A stretch of DNA of 64,000 bases from Persicitalea sp038235275 (GTDB taxonomy: Bacteria; Bacteroidota; Bacteroidia; Cytophagales; Spirosomataceae), in the NCBI GenBank assembly GCA_038235275.1, contig JBBSUC010000029.1:4545-68544 (forward strand). Direction: 5' to 3'. A program made the position numbers and the translations under genes. Positions within the stretch are counted from its first letter, which is position 1. Every line of letters begins with the position of its first letter. Of the stretch, positions 28,401-36,854 are shown piece after piece. The notes beneath the pieces were generated by a model, which worked only from the letters and a program-made list of their open reading frames with translations, ran no database searches and was not told the origin of the DNA.

Positions 28401-28835
28401 CGTGGCATTGGTGTCGGCAGTGATGCGCGGCGGCGTGGCCGCAAAGGGATGTTTGATGTTGGTGAAAATCGGGCGATCGTAGGGCCTCTTTTCTCTGGCC
28501 CCCACGACCTGCCAATTGGAAGGAACGGGCAGATCGTCCCAGGCAGCGGCGGAATTATGGGGTTGGAAAAAATCGGCGGCAACCTTCGACGGATGCGACA
28601 CCCACTTAAATTTCCAGGTGCCGTTCAGCGATTTGACGAAAGAAGAACTGCCTGCGGCGGCGATAGCCTGCTCTTCGGTGGCGTAGGGTGTAAAGCTGGC
28701 GCGGGAGCGCTCAGTATTTTTACTAATGACTTCGGGGTCCTCCCAGTCGGGAAGCTGGGTTTGCGCCCGCAGTGCGCTATTTGCAAAAAACAAAAGACCA
28801 ACGGCACAAATCAACTCTCTCGGGGCAAAACGCAT
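25494..28835 (-). CDS. GH2 beta-galactosidase, exported
   Basis: A 1113-residue LacZ-like enzyme that hydrolyses terminal beta-galactosides. Signal peptide: ELICAVGLLFFANSALRAQ. The order is sugar-binding domain (NGTWKFKWVSHPSK, FLHFGGVQSACYVWLNG), immunoglobulin-like domain, TIM barrel and C-terminal beta-sandwich. The acid/base Glu is in VIIWSLGNEAGNG and the nucleophile Glu in LIVCEYAHGMGNSEG. The C-terminus adds ~40 residues that are acidic, then Lys/Tyr/Pro-rich (EEGGEEEATVKPPVKKAP, YYPKKKTYTKRK), which the family lacks. Probably periplasmic. Divergent from coaX. Confidence 0.93.
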   Translation of the reverse strand: MRFAPRELICAVGLLFFANSALRAQTQLPDWEDPEVISKNTERSRASFTPYATEEQAIAAAGSSSFVKSLNGTWKFKWVSHPSKVAADFFQPHNSAAAWDDLPVPSNWQVVGAREKRPYDRPIFTNIKHPFAATPPRITADTNATGLYRTTFTVPADWVQRPLFLHFGGVQSACYVWLNGESLGYHEDGMTPFEFDISTKIQDGPNTLAVQVINWSDGSYLEDQDFWRLSGIFRDVYLLSPPPVHISDFVVQTDLDDDYRNANLKVSVYAKNHTKEAKYGYLLVTTLYDANGQKTIPTKTQTIGQLDPGGEMPVRLEFPVTSPQKWSAETPYLYKLTMQIVGPDGAVLEAVSQPVGFREVKIKGGQLLVNGKAITIKGVNRHEFDPETGRVISRESMIRDITLMKQHNINAVRTSHYPNVEAWYDLCDQYGLYVVDEANIESHELWSRKIILADRPEWKAAFLARGKAMVERDKNHPSVIIWSLGNEAGNGTNFVAMADYIRLADPTRPIHYEGRANYTPTSLSSFDIISVMYPSVQDMIELVEKDPERPLIVCEYAHGMGNSEGNLQEYWDVIEQYPTMQGGFIWDWVDQGLRAKTADGRDYWNHINYIDGANAGDGLVNPDRTPQPEINEVKQVYQYVKFEVSDSIQPAQKQIKVRNAYDFQALSQFKLVWTLQENGRPIQNGTLDNLTAAAGQTQEVSIPYQIPATSSLGAEYFLNLSVQLKEKTPWAAAGYEVAGRQLKMIVPTGQLSEVSYAGLTPLRLTLTRGKGITLVGQQFSVSFDKKIARMSSFMYKGKELLKSGPYANFMRVPTDNDEGGGDKSYAARWRAAGLDSLQLMGSDLRVEKVNAHVYKVTLTKSLQGKAGSLLVSSLYTVYATGDVQLQTTFAPNGTWPPFAKIGMQLEMPLSYDKVQWYGRGPYETYADRKSSAKIELYTSSVDEQYFPYTMAQENGNKTDVRWLAVTNADGLGLLAISDSLFNVSVHNYTDAALLAAKKPGIPLAKDSATVVNIDLAQMGLGGDDSWTPRVHEAYQLPAKAYSYSFRLRPIDAADEIPALTHTKLPIFAKTTSSGLDTEATTEEGGEEEATVKPPVKKAPTRYYPKKKTYTKRK

Positions 28836-29019
28836 AGTTCAGTTCGGAAACGGGGGGAGTACAAATAAGGTCGAGCATACTGTAGCGTGGTGTGAAAAGA
28901 GGGACTTCCTGCAAAGTAAGGCATTTTTTGGCAAAGGCGGTGGGGTGAAAACGGCTTCTCAAATCAATCTTTTAGCTAAAAAACCACTAATTTGGCGTCA
29001 TCAACGCAACCCTCCCGTT

Positions 29020-29790
29020 ATGCTCCTCGCCGTCGATGCCGGAAACACCGATACCGTATTTGGCCTTTTTGACCAACAAAACAAACTGCACGTATGGCGA
29101 ACCCGCTCACTGTCGCAGGAGTCGGCAGCGCACTACGAGTCGTGGTTGCGGCTGCATTTTCTGGAGGCCGGGATCGCGCTGGATCGCGTGGAAAAAGTAG
29201 TGCTGGGCAGTGTCGTACCGGACTTGACGGCTACGCTGAAAGCCATGCTCATTTCGCTTTTCGGCACCGAGCCGATCGTCGTTGGGCCCGACGTTTATCC
29301 CGGTCTGGAAATTGCCATCGATCACCCGTACGAAATTGGGGCCGACCTGATCGCCAACGCCGTAGCTGCCCACGCCCGTTACCCGCAGAACTGTGTGGTC
29401 GTGGACTTTGGCACCGCGCTTACTTTTACCACCGTTTCGGCCACGGGCAAAATCCTGGGCGTGGCCATTCTGCCAGGGCTGAAAACGGCCGTGAAAGCGC
29501 TCTTCGCCAACACCGCCCAACTCCCCGAAGTACCTTTGGTATTGCCTGCTTCGGCCATTGGCAAAAACACCGTCCACGCCATTCAGGCGGGCATTCTGCT
29601 GGGATACGAGGGACTCGTCAAATCCATGATTCGCCGCATCCGCGCCGAACTTGGCGGCGACTGTGTCGCTGTCGCCACGGGCGGGCTTTCGTCGATCATC
29701 GACACGCTGGAAGGGGAGTTTGTGGAAATAGACCGCGGGCTGACGCTGGACGGACTGCGGTTGATTGCTCTTCGACTCCGCTCGGAGTGA
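29020..29790 (+). CDS. coaX: Type III pantothenate kinase
   Basis: A 256-residue CoaX starting at ATG 29020 (MLLAVDAGNTDTVFGLF); the frame stays open upstream without homology. It phosphorylates pantothenate in the first step of CoA synthesis. The ASKHA-fold signatures are the phosphate loop DAGNTDTV, the pantothenate/Asp region HPYEIGADLIANAVAA, and FGTALTFTTVSATGKILG with GVAILPGLKTAVKALF. Length is normal. In many Bacteroidota coaX precedes lipoprotein/OM genes, but here it is followed by the polysaccharide cluster in the other direction. Confidence 0.95.
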   Translation: MLLAVDAGNTDTVFGLFDQQNKLHVWRTRSLSQESAAHYESWLRLHFLEAGIALDRVEKVVLGSVVPDLTATLKAMLISLFGTEPIVVGPDVYPGLEIAIDHPYEIGADLIANAVAAHARYPQNCVVVDFGTALTFTTVSATGKILGVAILPGLKTAVKALFANTAQLPEVPLVLPASAIGKNTVHAIQAGILLGYEGLVKSMIRRIRAELGGDCVAVATGGLSSIIDTLEGEFVEIDRGLTLDGLRLIALRLRSE

Positions 29791-29829
29791 CAGCACTACG
29801 CTCAAAGTCGAAAGTAGGCAGGATTAAGA

Positions 29830-31104
29830 TTATGGGAGAAGGTTTGTGCTGAACTCGGCGAACGACATTAATTTGTACTGACTCTGAATTGCTCGATTGA
29901 GGTTTCGGTAGATTGGGTTGTCCAGATCATGCAGTATTTCCCGCAAATTCTTCTCCGACTCGACGGCATTCTGCGGGGCCAGGTCGATCAGATGTCTGTC
30001 GTTTTGGTACTGGTGAATAAAATTATGGAGACTCAGGCCCTCCGTCGTCTCATACCCAAAATCAAGGATAAAGGAGGGTGTTTCGGTGAAGCACGCTTCC
30101 AGGCCCATTGTCGTACCCAGGTGGAAAAACGCCCTGGCAAAATGAACCTTCTCAAATTTTTCAAAAATAGCGTCTTCGGACACGGAGAGGTCGGCGTTTC
30201 GGAAGTCTTCGTCAAAAATCACGTTGGGCAGTTGACGGATTTGATCGTACAGCGTCCAATCCTTCATCACCGGATAGGGCCGCACGACGAGTTTCAGGTC
30301 GGGACGGTAATCAACCATCACCTGAGCGACGCGCCGGATGACTTCCACTTCCTGCCGAGCCAACTCTGGAATGCCCACCGCGCAGCCTAAATAAACGTAT
30401 TCAAAGGAAAAAGAACGGCTAAGCGGCGGCGGCTTGCGGTTCAGGAATTCGTGAATGTAGCAGAATTGACTGGCCCCCACTACCTCGATTTGCGAAGGAG
30501 AAACCCCGTGCAGTTTAGCTACGTCTTCCTTGATACCCTCCGACCAGCACAGGTACGGGACGCGTTTCGAGAACCGGGGATTTTTACAAGCGTGATCCCA
30601 GCTATAAACATACACGCTGGCCGTCCGATTTTCCGTCAAGAGCCTGGCCAGCAGGTAATCGTCCGCGATGGAAGTGTAGAGAATGAATTGATCGATGTCA
30701 TCCAGCCGGGTTTCGCCGCTATACCGTAATCCATCCAAATAGGTATCGTACGAAAGAACTTTGGGGAGCCGCCTCGTCCATTGCAGAATACGCAGTGCCT
30801 TGCCTTTCTGCGCTTCGGTAGCCGCATTGGAGGCGAGGAAGAGCTGCATCAGGTAGTAGTTGTTCTCGCTCCTGGGTATCTGCTTGTACAGCGCGTACCA
30901 GCGCTCCCAAAGTCGGTTCCAGGCCGTAGCTTTACGCTCGCGGATCACCCTGAATTCGACACCTTTTGGCAAGTGGCTCGCAATCGACTCGACCTGGTCG
31001 GCGCGGCCCAGCACCACGACTTCGTGCCGTTGGGCCACTTCCGCAATCACGCGCCTGACATCGTTGCGGAAGTCGAAGAAGGAAACGACGAAGGCGATTT
31101 TCAT
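29830..31104 (-). CDS. Putative GT-B glycosyltransferase
   Basis: A 424-residue protein, last gene of the polysaccharide operon, overlapping the upstream GT4 gene by 4 bases. N-terminus KIAFVVSFFDFRNDVRRVI and VVVLGRADQVES are a Rossmann-like start. The C-terminal half has LKLVVRPYPVMKDWTLYDQ and FFHLGTTMGLEACFTETPS, the latter like the Glu-containing donor-site loop of GT-B enzymes. Overall it resembles capsule or CDP-glycerol-type transferases more than GT4. Donor and acceptor unknown. Confidence 0.65.
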   Translation of the reverse strand: MKIAFVVSFFDFRNDVRRVIAEVAQRHEVVVLGRADQVESIASHLPKGVEFRVIRERKATAWNRLWERWYALYKQIPRSENNYYLMQLFLASNAATEAQKGKALRILQWTRRLPKVLSYDTYLDGLRYSGETRLDDIDQFILYTSIADDYLLARLLTENRTASVYVYSWDHACKNPRFSKRVPYLCWSEGIKEDVAKLHGVSPSQIEVVGASQFCYIHEFLNRKPPPLSRSFSFEYVYLGCAVGIPELARQEVEVIRRVAQVMVDYRPDLKLVVRPYPVMKDWTLYDQIRQLPNVIFDEDFRNADLSVSEDAIFEKFEKVHFARAFFHLGTTMGLEACFTETPSFILDFGYETTEGLSLHNFIHQYQNDRHLIDLAPQNAVESEKNLREILHDLDNPIYRNLNRAIQSQYKLMSFAEFSTNLLP

Positions 31105-32258
31105 GAATTATGCAAAATTGTCAGCCATTTGGGTGCTTGTATCTCCGCCTCAAAGTTTTCCAGGACTCGCTGTCTTCCTCGCCGTCCCGCCTCCTTCCGC
31201 CGCTCCTTGCTTCCCAAAAAATATAAAATTCCTTCAGCGAGACCTTCCGGGGTACGGTCTTTGACCAGGTAGCCCGTTTCGAGATCCACCACTTCGCGTA
31301 TTCCCCCGACATCCATTGCTACCACGGGTTTTTCAAAAAGCATGGCTTCCAGAATTGAGAGCGGGAAAGCCTCGGTTCGGGAGGGTAATACAAAGATATC
31401 GATGCCGGAGTAGAATGTGTTCGTCTGGGCTGAGGCTGGCAGAAAACGGATGAAATTTTCGAGCCCTCGTTCTTTTACCAATGCCTGCATCGAAGAAAAA
31501 TAGGGATTGGGCTTAGTTGGTGCACCCAGCCATTCAAATCTAACTTGTTTCGTTCCGGTGTATTTGTTGATCAAAATATACATTGCTTCGATTATTGTGT
31601 CAGGAGCTTTTAGAAACGAAAGGTTGGCTACTGTTCCAATTACTACGGTCTTACCATGGAATCGAGGTAAAAGCGGGAGTTTTTCCGCTTTTTTGAGCAA
31701 TATTTCGCTACTAACCGGGCCATGAATCACGGAGATTTTTGTCGGCGATACGCTATAGGTATGTTCGTAGAACGTAGCAACGGCGTTTGAACAGGCGACT
31801 AGTCGGTCGACGCGATCAAGTACGCTTCGTACCCAGGCATCAGACAGTTTGAAGGTGACTAGAAAATCCATTTCGTGCGCGTGCAGGCACAGGGGAACTG
31901 AGGAGCGCAGCGCAGCGCGGACTGCTGGATTGAAAGCGAGGGAGTTTATATAAAGGAGGTTGGGAGCGTGCGAGATTATAACCCGACGAGCGTACCAGTA
32001 TTTGATGTAATCGTATAAACGCAGCGAGATCCGACGCAAAACCCGGCGTAAGAAAACCCGTTTTTCCAAGCCAAAGACATGAACCGAACCGTGTAGCTGG
32101 TATTCATGGAGGGCGGGCCCCATTTCGTTAAAAAGAAAAATAGCGCTGAATTTTTTGGATTCCCGAGTGACCTGTAAAAGATTGAGCATAGCCTGGGAAG
32201 CACCGCCCAGACTGGGGCGGTGCACTAAAAACAAGACCTTTTTCTCAGGAGCAGCCAT
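31101..32258 (-). CDS. Glycosyltransferase family 4
   Basis: A 385-residue GT-B retaining glycosyltransferase. The N-terminal domain starts VLFLVHRPSLGGASQAMLNL with a Gly-rich acceptor loop. The C-terminal domain has TVANLSFLKAPDTIIEAM, FLPASAQTNTFYSGIDIFVL and the EX7E region PSRTEAFPLSILEAMLFEKP. It continues VVAMDVGGIREVVDLETGYL and ends with an intact C-terminal helix region (PEGLAEGILYFLGSKERRKE). It is a close paralogue of the N-terminal two-thirds of the next upstream gene, so it shows what that gene has lost. Confidence 0.9.
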   Translation of the reverse strand: MAAPEKKVLFLVHRPSLGGASQAMLNLLQVTRESKKFSAIFLFNEMGPALHEYQLHGSVHVFGLEKRVFLRRVLRRISLRLYDYIKYWYARRVIISHAPNLLYINSLAFNPAVRAALRSSVPLCLHAHEMDFLVTFKLSDAWVRSVLDRVDRLVACSNAVATFYEHTYSVSPTKISVIHGPVSSEILLKKAEKLPLLPRFHGKTVVIGTVANLSFLKAPDTIIEAMYILINKYTGTKQVRFEWLGAPTKPNPYFSSMQALVKERGLENFIRFLPASAQTNTFYSGIDIFVLPSRTEAFPLSILEAMLFEKPVVAMDVGGIREVVDLETGYLVKDRTPEGLAEGILYFLGSKERRKEAGRRGRQRVLENFEAEIQAPKWLTILHNS

Positions 32259-32262
32259 TGAC

Positions 32263-33807
32263 TTATTTTTTGGTTTGTCTTTTGAGCGAGATTCCCCACT
32301 GTTTCAGATAGTGAGCTAACAATCCCGAAGCCGTCGCCTGGCTATATTTTCTAACTGTAGGATGAAAGAGGCAACGCAATAGCCCTGACATCCCTAAACA
32401 GTCTATGACTCTGGATTCCCATTCCGTGTAGGCAAGTCGGGCGTAATAATCTTTATCCAATCTTTGGAAAAAAGGGCTTGCCAAAACTTCTTGAATCAGG
32501 CTTTTGCCCGCCTGGAAGGCGGACCGTTTCCTCGAACTCCCAGTAAGATAATCTCTTCTGGTAGTACTTGGCTGCTTTTTTAACAAAAGTTCGTACCACA
32601 ATAAACGAGATCCACCTCGAGCGTCATCCTGCCTAGTAATCGACTGGCTCACGTTCTGGCTGTGCCAGCGGTAGCGCAGTAGCATTGCGGGGAGGGAGGT
32701 GAGGGTCGACACCTGGCCTGTCCGAATCCAGAGCGCGTAGTCTTCGGCGTAAGAATAAGCCTTTTCGTAACGGATGCCATGGCGGTTCAGCACCGACTTG
32801 CGGAGCATGCCCGTTTCCGAATTTACCACTTCCCGGACGCCCCCCACGTCCATCGCCACCATCGGTTTCCCGAACAGCATCGCTTCCAGAATCGTGAGCG
32901 GGAAGCCCTCCATGCGGGACGGAAGAACGAAGATATCTATGCTGGCGTAAAACGCGGCGGTTTGCTCAGAAGCGGGCAGAAAAGAAATCTCTCCGGCCAG
33001 GCCATGTCGATTCACCAGTTGCTCGATGGATTGGAAATACGGATCGGCATGAGCAGGTGCGCCCAGCCACTTCAAAATGTTTTTCTTGCCAAGCTGGTAC
33101 TGATTCCTGACAATCAGGAATGCTTCGATAAGCAGGTCTGGAGCCTTCAAATAGGAGAGATTGGCTACTACGCCCATTACGATGACACCGTTGTCAGACC
33201 GGACAGCGGGCGAACTGCGAGCCACCTCGCCAAACAGCCGCTCCGCACTAACCGGCCCGTAAACAACGGCAGTCCGATGGGGAGGAAAGCCAAATGTTCG
33301 CTCATAGGAATCAGCCACCGCCTTCGCACAAGCGATCAACTGGCTGGTGCGCCGGAAGGCATTTCTTGCCCAACTTTCCGGGAAACTGGAAACCACCAGC
33401 GTATCCATGACATGTGCATGCAGGATAAGTGGAATGGTGGAAGCCGGGGCAGCTTTTGAAGTGGGCTTTAAAGTAAGGGAGTTGAGGTATAAGTACCGGG
33501 GTTTCTGAGTACGGATAATCCACTGTACATACAGATATCGCAAATAATCGTACGTAGGCAGCGCAAGACGCCTGCCCATTTTACGAATAACGGCCTTTTT
33601 TTCCAGGGGGAAAATGAAAACGGAGCCATGCTGACTGTATTCCAACAACAAAGGGCCCGTTTCATCAAAAACGAATACGGCTTCGAACCACCTCAAGTCC
33701 CGGCTGGCGTTCAGGAGATTTAGCAGGACCTGCGATGCGCCGCCGAGATTGGGACGCGGGCAAAGAAAAAGTATTCTCTCGTTGGTTATCGGAGGCTTTT
33801 CTTCCAT
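32263..33807 (-). CDS. Chimeric GT4-GT2 glycosyltransferase
   Basis: A 514-residue in-frame hybrid. Residues 1-333 are a GT4 enzyme paralogous to the following gene (FLCPRPNLGGASQVLLNLLN; VVANLSYLKAPDLLIEAF; PSRMEGFPLTILEAMLFGKP; GGVREVVNSETG). At ~32808 the GT4 tail is replaced. From MLRKSVLNRHGIRYEKAYSY on, the sequence matches the C-terminal half of the upstream GT2 gene (MIRKEILTRYDIRYEKEYHY; WHSQNVSQS against WHSANMSKT; GLLAHYLKQWGISLKR against GLIAHYLGRYGVKFKR). The GT4 lacks its last ~50 residues and the GT2 half lacks its nucleotide-binding domain, so activity is doubtful. A deletion between neighbouring genes, or an assembly join, explains it. Confidence 0.85.
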   Translation of the reverse strand: MEEKPPITNERILFLCPRPNLGGASQVLLNLLNASRDLRWFEAVFVFDETGPLLLEYSQHGSVFIFPLEKKAVIRKMGRRLALPTYDYLRYLYVQWIIRTQKPRYLYLNSLTLKPTSKAAPASTIPLILHAHVMDTLVVSSFPESWARNAFRRTSQLIACAKAVADSYERTFGFPPHRTAVVYGPVSAERLFGEVARSSPAVRSDNGVIVMGVVANLSYLKAPDLLIEAFLIVRNQYQLGKKNILKWLGAPAHADPYFQSIEQLVNRHGLAGEISFLPASEQTAAFYASIDIFVLPSRMEGFPLTILEAMLFGKPMVAMDVGGVREVVNSETGMLRKSVLNRHGIRYEKAYSYAEDYALWIRTGQVSTLTSLPAMLLRYRWHSQNVSQSITRQDDARGGSRLLWYELLLKKQPSTTRRDYLTGSSRKRSAFQAGKSLIQEVLASPFFQRLDKDYYARLAYTEWESRVIDCLGMSGLLRCLFHPTVRKYSQATASGLLAHYLKQWGISLKRQTKK

Positions 33808-33808
33808 G

Positions 33809-34804
33809 CTATCGCTTGAACTTTACGCCGTATCTGCCCAGATAATGCGCTATCAAGCCAATGGCCGTAGCGCGACTTCTCTTTCGGAAATTGGTTTGTT
33901 GAAAGCATTTTATCAATCCCCACAGGCCAGCATAGTCGATAAACTTCAACTCCCACTCAGTTACGGCTAATTGGCCGAAGTAATCTTTGTCAACGAGCGG
34001 ACTTTCCAGCACCGTAGCCAGCAGTTCCTTTCCTGCTTGAAAAGTAGCCCGATCACGAAAATTCCAGGCCAAATAGGCTTTTTGAAACTCAGAGATTGAA
34101 CCACCGAGTACCAATTCATGCCACAGAATGCGAGCCTTGATTTGAGCCATCACTCGGCTGGGATCGGTTTTGCTCATATTGGCCGAATGCCAGCGGTACA
34201 ACAACAGGGTGTCAGGCAAGGAGGAAATACAGGAAACCCGACTGATTCGGATCCAGAAGGCGTAATCTGCCGCGTAGTGGTATTCTTTTTCGTAGCGGAT
34301 ATCATAACGAGTCAGAATTTCCTTTCGGATCATGGTGGTAGGGTGTCCCAAAGAAGAGTTAACTGAGAGCAAAGTAAAACACTGCTTGTAATCACTCGGA
34401 TGAAATACAATATGGTCGCTGTCTCCAAAAAACTGAAAAGTAGTACCACATGCCCCAACCTCGGGATGTGCGTGCATAAAGTTAACCTGCCGGGCAAATC
34501 GCTCCGATAAGCTGATATCATCGGCGTCCATACGAGCAATATATTCACCCTGAGACAAGTTGATGCCGAGGTTTAGCGTAGCGACCAAGCCAAGGTTTCC
34601 GGCGTTTTTCGTATAAAAAATTCGGGTATCCCCGTATGATTTGATGATTTCCTCACTGGCATCCGTGGAGCCATCGTTGATGATGAGAAACTCAAAATCC
34701 GTGAAAGTTTGGCTCAGTATGCTATCCATCGCCTCCCGTAGATAAGCGGCGGCATTATAAACTGGCATTAACACGCTGACCTTTGGTTTCACATTCGTAT
34801 CCAT
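33809..34804 (-). CDS. Glycosyltransferase family 2
   Basis: A 331-residue GT2 enzyme. KVSVLMPVYNAAAYLREAMD is the start of the GT-A domain. EFLIINDGSTDASEEI and GEYIARMDADDISLSERF carry the donor-sugar and DxD motifs. The C-terminal ~170 residues (DIRYEKEYHYAADYAFWIR onward) recur in the chimeric gene 2 bases downstream. It overlaps the fucosyltransferase gene by 16 bases, so they are translated from one transcript. Likely adds one sugar of the surface glycan repeat unit. Confidence 0.9.
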   Translation of the reverse strand: MDTNVKPKVSVLMPVYNAAAYLREAMDSILSQTFTDFEFLIINDGSTDASEEIIKSYGDTRIFYTKNAGNLGLVATLNLGINLSQGEYIARMDADDISLSERFARQVNFMHAHPEVGACGTTFQFFGDSDHIVFHPSDYKQCFTLLSVNSSLGHPTTMIRKEILTRYDIRYEKEYHYAADYAFWIRISRVSCISSLPDTLLLYRWHSANMSKTDPSRVMAQIKARILWHELVLGGSISEFQKAYLAWNFRDRATFQAGKELLATVLESPLVDKDYFGQLAVTEWELKFIDYAGLWGLIKCFQQTNFRKRSRATAIGLIAHYLGRYGVKFKR

Positions 34805-35673
34805 GAGGCGGGAATTAAATCATGGGTTTGCTCTTGGGCAGTTTCATCGGCAAACCATTGCTCGGGAGCAATTACTATCTTATCTGGCGCAGGGTTTAAC
34901 CATGCACCCCACCAACTAAAACTACTATTGGCGATGATATGATGGCGGCACTGGCTCATTAACTGCATGTCTTTGTGGCTATCGGCCTCTGCGTGGCATT
35001 CCACAAAGGTAACGGGATAGGGCAAAAGTAAATTTTCACGCGCCCAGGTCAAGTCATCGGAAAACACAAAAAAGTGAATATTGCTGAATCGCTCGGCTAG
35101 GTAATCTGAGGCCTTCTCGTAATAGTCTATCGAACAAAGACCGTGAAACTGCCGGGTCGCCGGGCTGTTTACGTAGTCGCCACGCCGAATGTGCAGGCTC
35201 GCAGAACGAGTCGTGCTGATTGATCCAGCTAATTCACTATTCGGTTCATTGATAAAATTCAATTTTTGTCGAAGCAAATCCTCAATCTTTTTGAAATATA
35301 ATTCCGATTGGAAGTACCCGACCAAATGCGTATTTATGGAGGTAGTTTCGAATAGGTCGGGATCGTAGCGCAGTGATCGCTCGCGGTACTCCGTTACTGG
35401 ATAGCCTCGCCTCGCTAATCGCTGCAGCGTTCCTGTAAGAGGCAGTTTCGTGAGACCCAGAGCAACACGGGCCGTTGGTGGTGGTAGATCAGGCGTTATC
35501 CCAAACGCGCCTAATTCAAAAATACGGGGCGTAACGACACAACCCTTTCCAAGATTTTGGAAAAAACTCAGATCGAAGGCTACGGACGTGCCGTGCCAAT
35601 GCGCCAGGGCGCGAGCCGTCGCGTACTGAAAGAGTTGGTTACCTAAGCCGCCTTGTAGTTTTACTGTAATCAT
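34789..35673 (-). CDS. Alpha-1,2-fucosyltransferase (GT11)
   Basis: A 294-residue GT11 enzyme. ITVKLQGGLGNQLFQYATA is the family N-terminus. LHIRRGDYVNSP is the HxRRGDY GDP-fucose-binding motif, and ANSSFSWWGAWLNPAPDK is the third conserved block. It is expected to add fucose (or a related sugar) in alpha-1,2 linkage to the growing glycan. Length fits bacterial members. Its end overlaps the next GT2 gene, and its start overlaps the end of the upstream GT4 gene. Confidence 0.93.
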   Translation of the reverse strand: MITVKLQGGLGNQLFQYATARALAHWHGTSVAFDLSFFQNLGKGCVVTPRIFELGAFGITPDLPPPTARVALGLTKLPLTGTLQRLARRGYPVTEYRERSLRYDPDLFETTSINTHLVGYFQSELYFKKIEDLLRQKLNFINEPNSELAGSISTTRSASLHIRRGDYVNSPATRQFHGLCSIDYYEKASDYLAERFSNIHFFVFSDDLTWARENLLLPYPVTFVECHAEADSHKDMQLMSQCRHHIIANSSFSWWGAWLNPAPDKIVIAPEQWFADETAQEQTHDLIPASWIRM

Positions 35674-36854
35674 ACTGTATCCAGGGGTTTGTTCGCCAGC
35701 AGGGCCAGGTACAAGCGCTCGTAGCGATCCGTTATTTTTTCCCAGGTAAAACGCTGCTGCCAGGCGGCGCGGGCCGAAGTACCCATTTCCTCTCGCAGAG
35801 TTTTATTTCTCAATAACTCTTCAAGCTGACGACTGGCGGCGTCGATGTCGGCGTAGCCACGCGTGTCGCGGAATTCAGTGGGAATGATTTGGCCCCCGCC
35901 CGTCCATTCGGCAATCTCGCGGGCATTGCCCACCTCGGTGGATAGAAAAGGCGTCCCCGCTGCTGCCGCCTCAAACAAAACGATGGGTGAACACTCGACG
36001 CGGGAAGGGAACAGGAACAAATCGGCTTCCTTGAACGCCTGCACGGTGTCCTCCCGACTCAGAGAACGCGACAGGATTTTCTTGCCTGACAACAGGTACT
36101 GTTTTGGCAGTTCTAGGTAGCGTCGCCGCCGTCCGAGTATTTTGGTAATTTTTGCCGGATTTTGTCCCACAAAAAGCAGCGTGGCGTTTTTGATACGGGC
36201 ATTTAGGAAAATCTGGATGGCCTCGTGATGGCCCTTTTCGCCCGTGAAGGTACCCACGTGCAGAATGAGCTTGGTGCGTATGCCGATACCCCGTTTTTTC
36301 TTGAGAAAAGGTTTAGGCATCGGCCCGAATTCTTCATGGGAAGCGCCGTTTGGAATGAGAATGGTGTTTTTTACTCCGTGCTTTTGGGCAAAAGTCGCGT
36401 CCTGGTAGGTATCTGACAAAAAGACGTTGGCGTCGAATTCGCGCAGCCAGTCGGGCATTTTTTCAAAATAGGCTTGATAAGCAGGGTCATGCAAAGCCGA
36501 GAAGCCCGTTGGCACAAACACTTTCCTGGCGGGAAGCGAGGAAAGATGCGGTAGCAGCAGGTCGGTTGCCCACTGCTGGGCAGCGAAGCAGGTGAAGAGG
36601 TCAAATTTTTCCTGTTGAACAAACTGGACATACTCCTCAGCGGGTCCCTTCGTGCCTCGGATAGCGTTGCCACTAATTGGGAACGAGCGAATACTCACCC
36701 CGTTCAAAGTGTCCAAATCACGATGGTCATCTTCCGAAGTAGCCACCGTCACGTCGTGACCGCGCGCTGCCAAACCCTCCGAAAGCTGCCTCACTACTTC
36801 CGCCATGCCATGCCGGGCGGGCAGGTAGGACTCGACGGTGTGGAGGATTTTCAT
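35670..36854 (-). CDS. Glycosyltransferase family 4
   Basis: A 394-residue GT4. The start at 36854 (MKILHTVESYLPARHGMAEV) overlaps the methyltransferase stop by 4 bases (ATGA); upstream residues are not family-like. The motifs are LILHVGTFTGEKGHHEAIQI and the EX7E-type region FLFPSRVECSPIVLFEAAAA, followed by GNAREIAEWTGGG. The middle holds a K/R-rich patch (KITKILGRRRRYLELPKQY). Cytoplasmic or peripheral enzyme in surface-polysaccharide assembly; sugar unknown. Confidence 0.9.
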   Translation of the reverse strand: MKILHTVESYLPARHGMAEVVRQLSEGLAARGHDVTVATSEDDHRDLDTLNGVSIRSFPISGNAIRGTKGPAEEYVQFVQQEKFDLFTCFAAQQWATDLLLPHLSSLPARKVFVPTGFSALHDPAYQAYFEKMPDWLREFDANVFLSDTYQDATFAQKHGVKNTILIPNGASHEEFGPMPKPFLKKKRGIGIRTKLILHVGTFTGEKGHHEAIQIFLNARIKNATLLFVGQNPAKITKILGRRRRYLELPKQYLLSGKKILSRSLSREDTVQAFKEADLFLFPSRVECSPIVLFEAAAAGTPFLSTEVGNAREIAEWTGGGQIIPTEFRDTRGYADIDAASRQLEELLRNKTLREEMGTSARAAWQQRFTWEKITDRYERLYLALLANKPLDTV

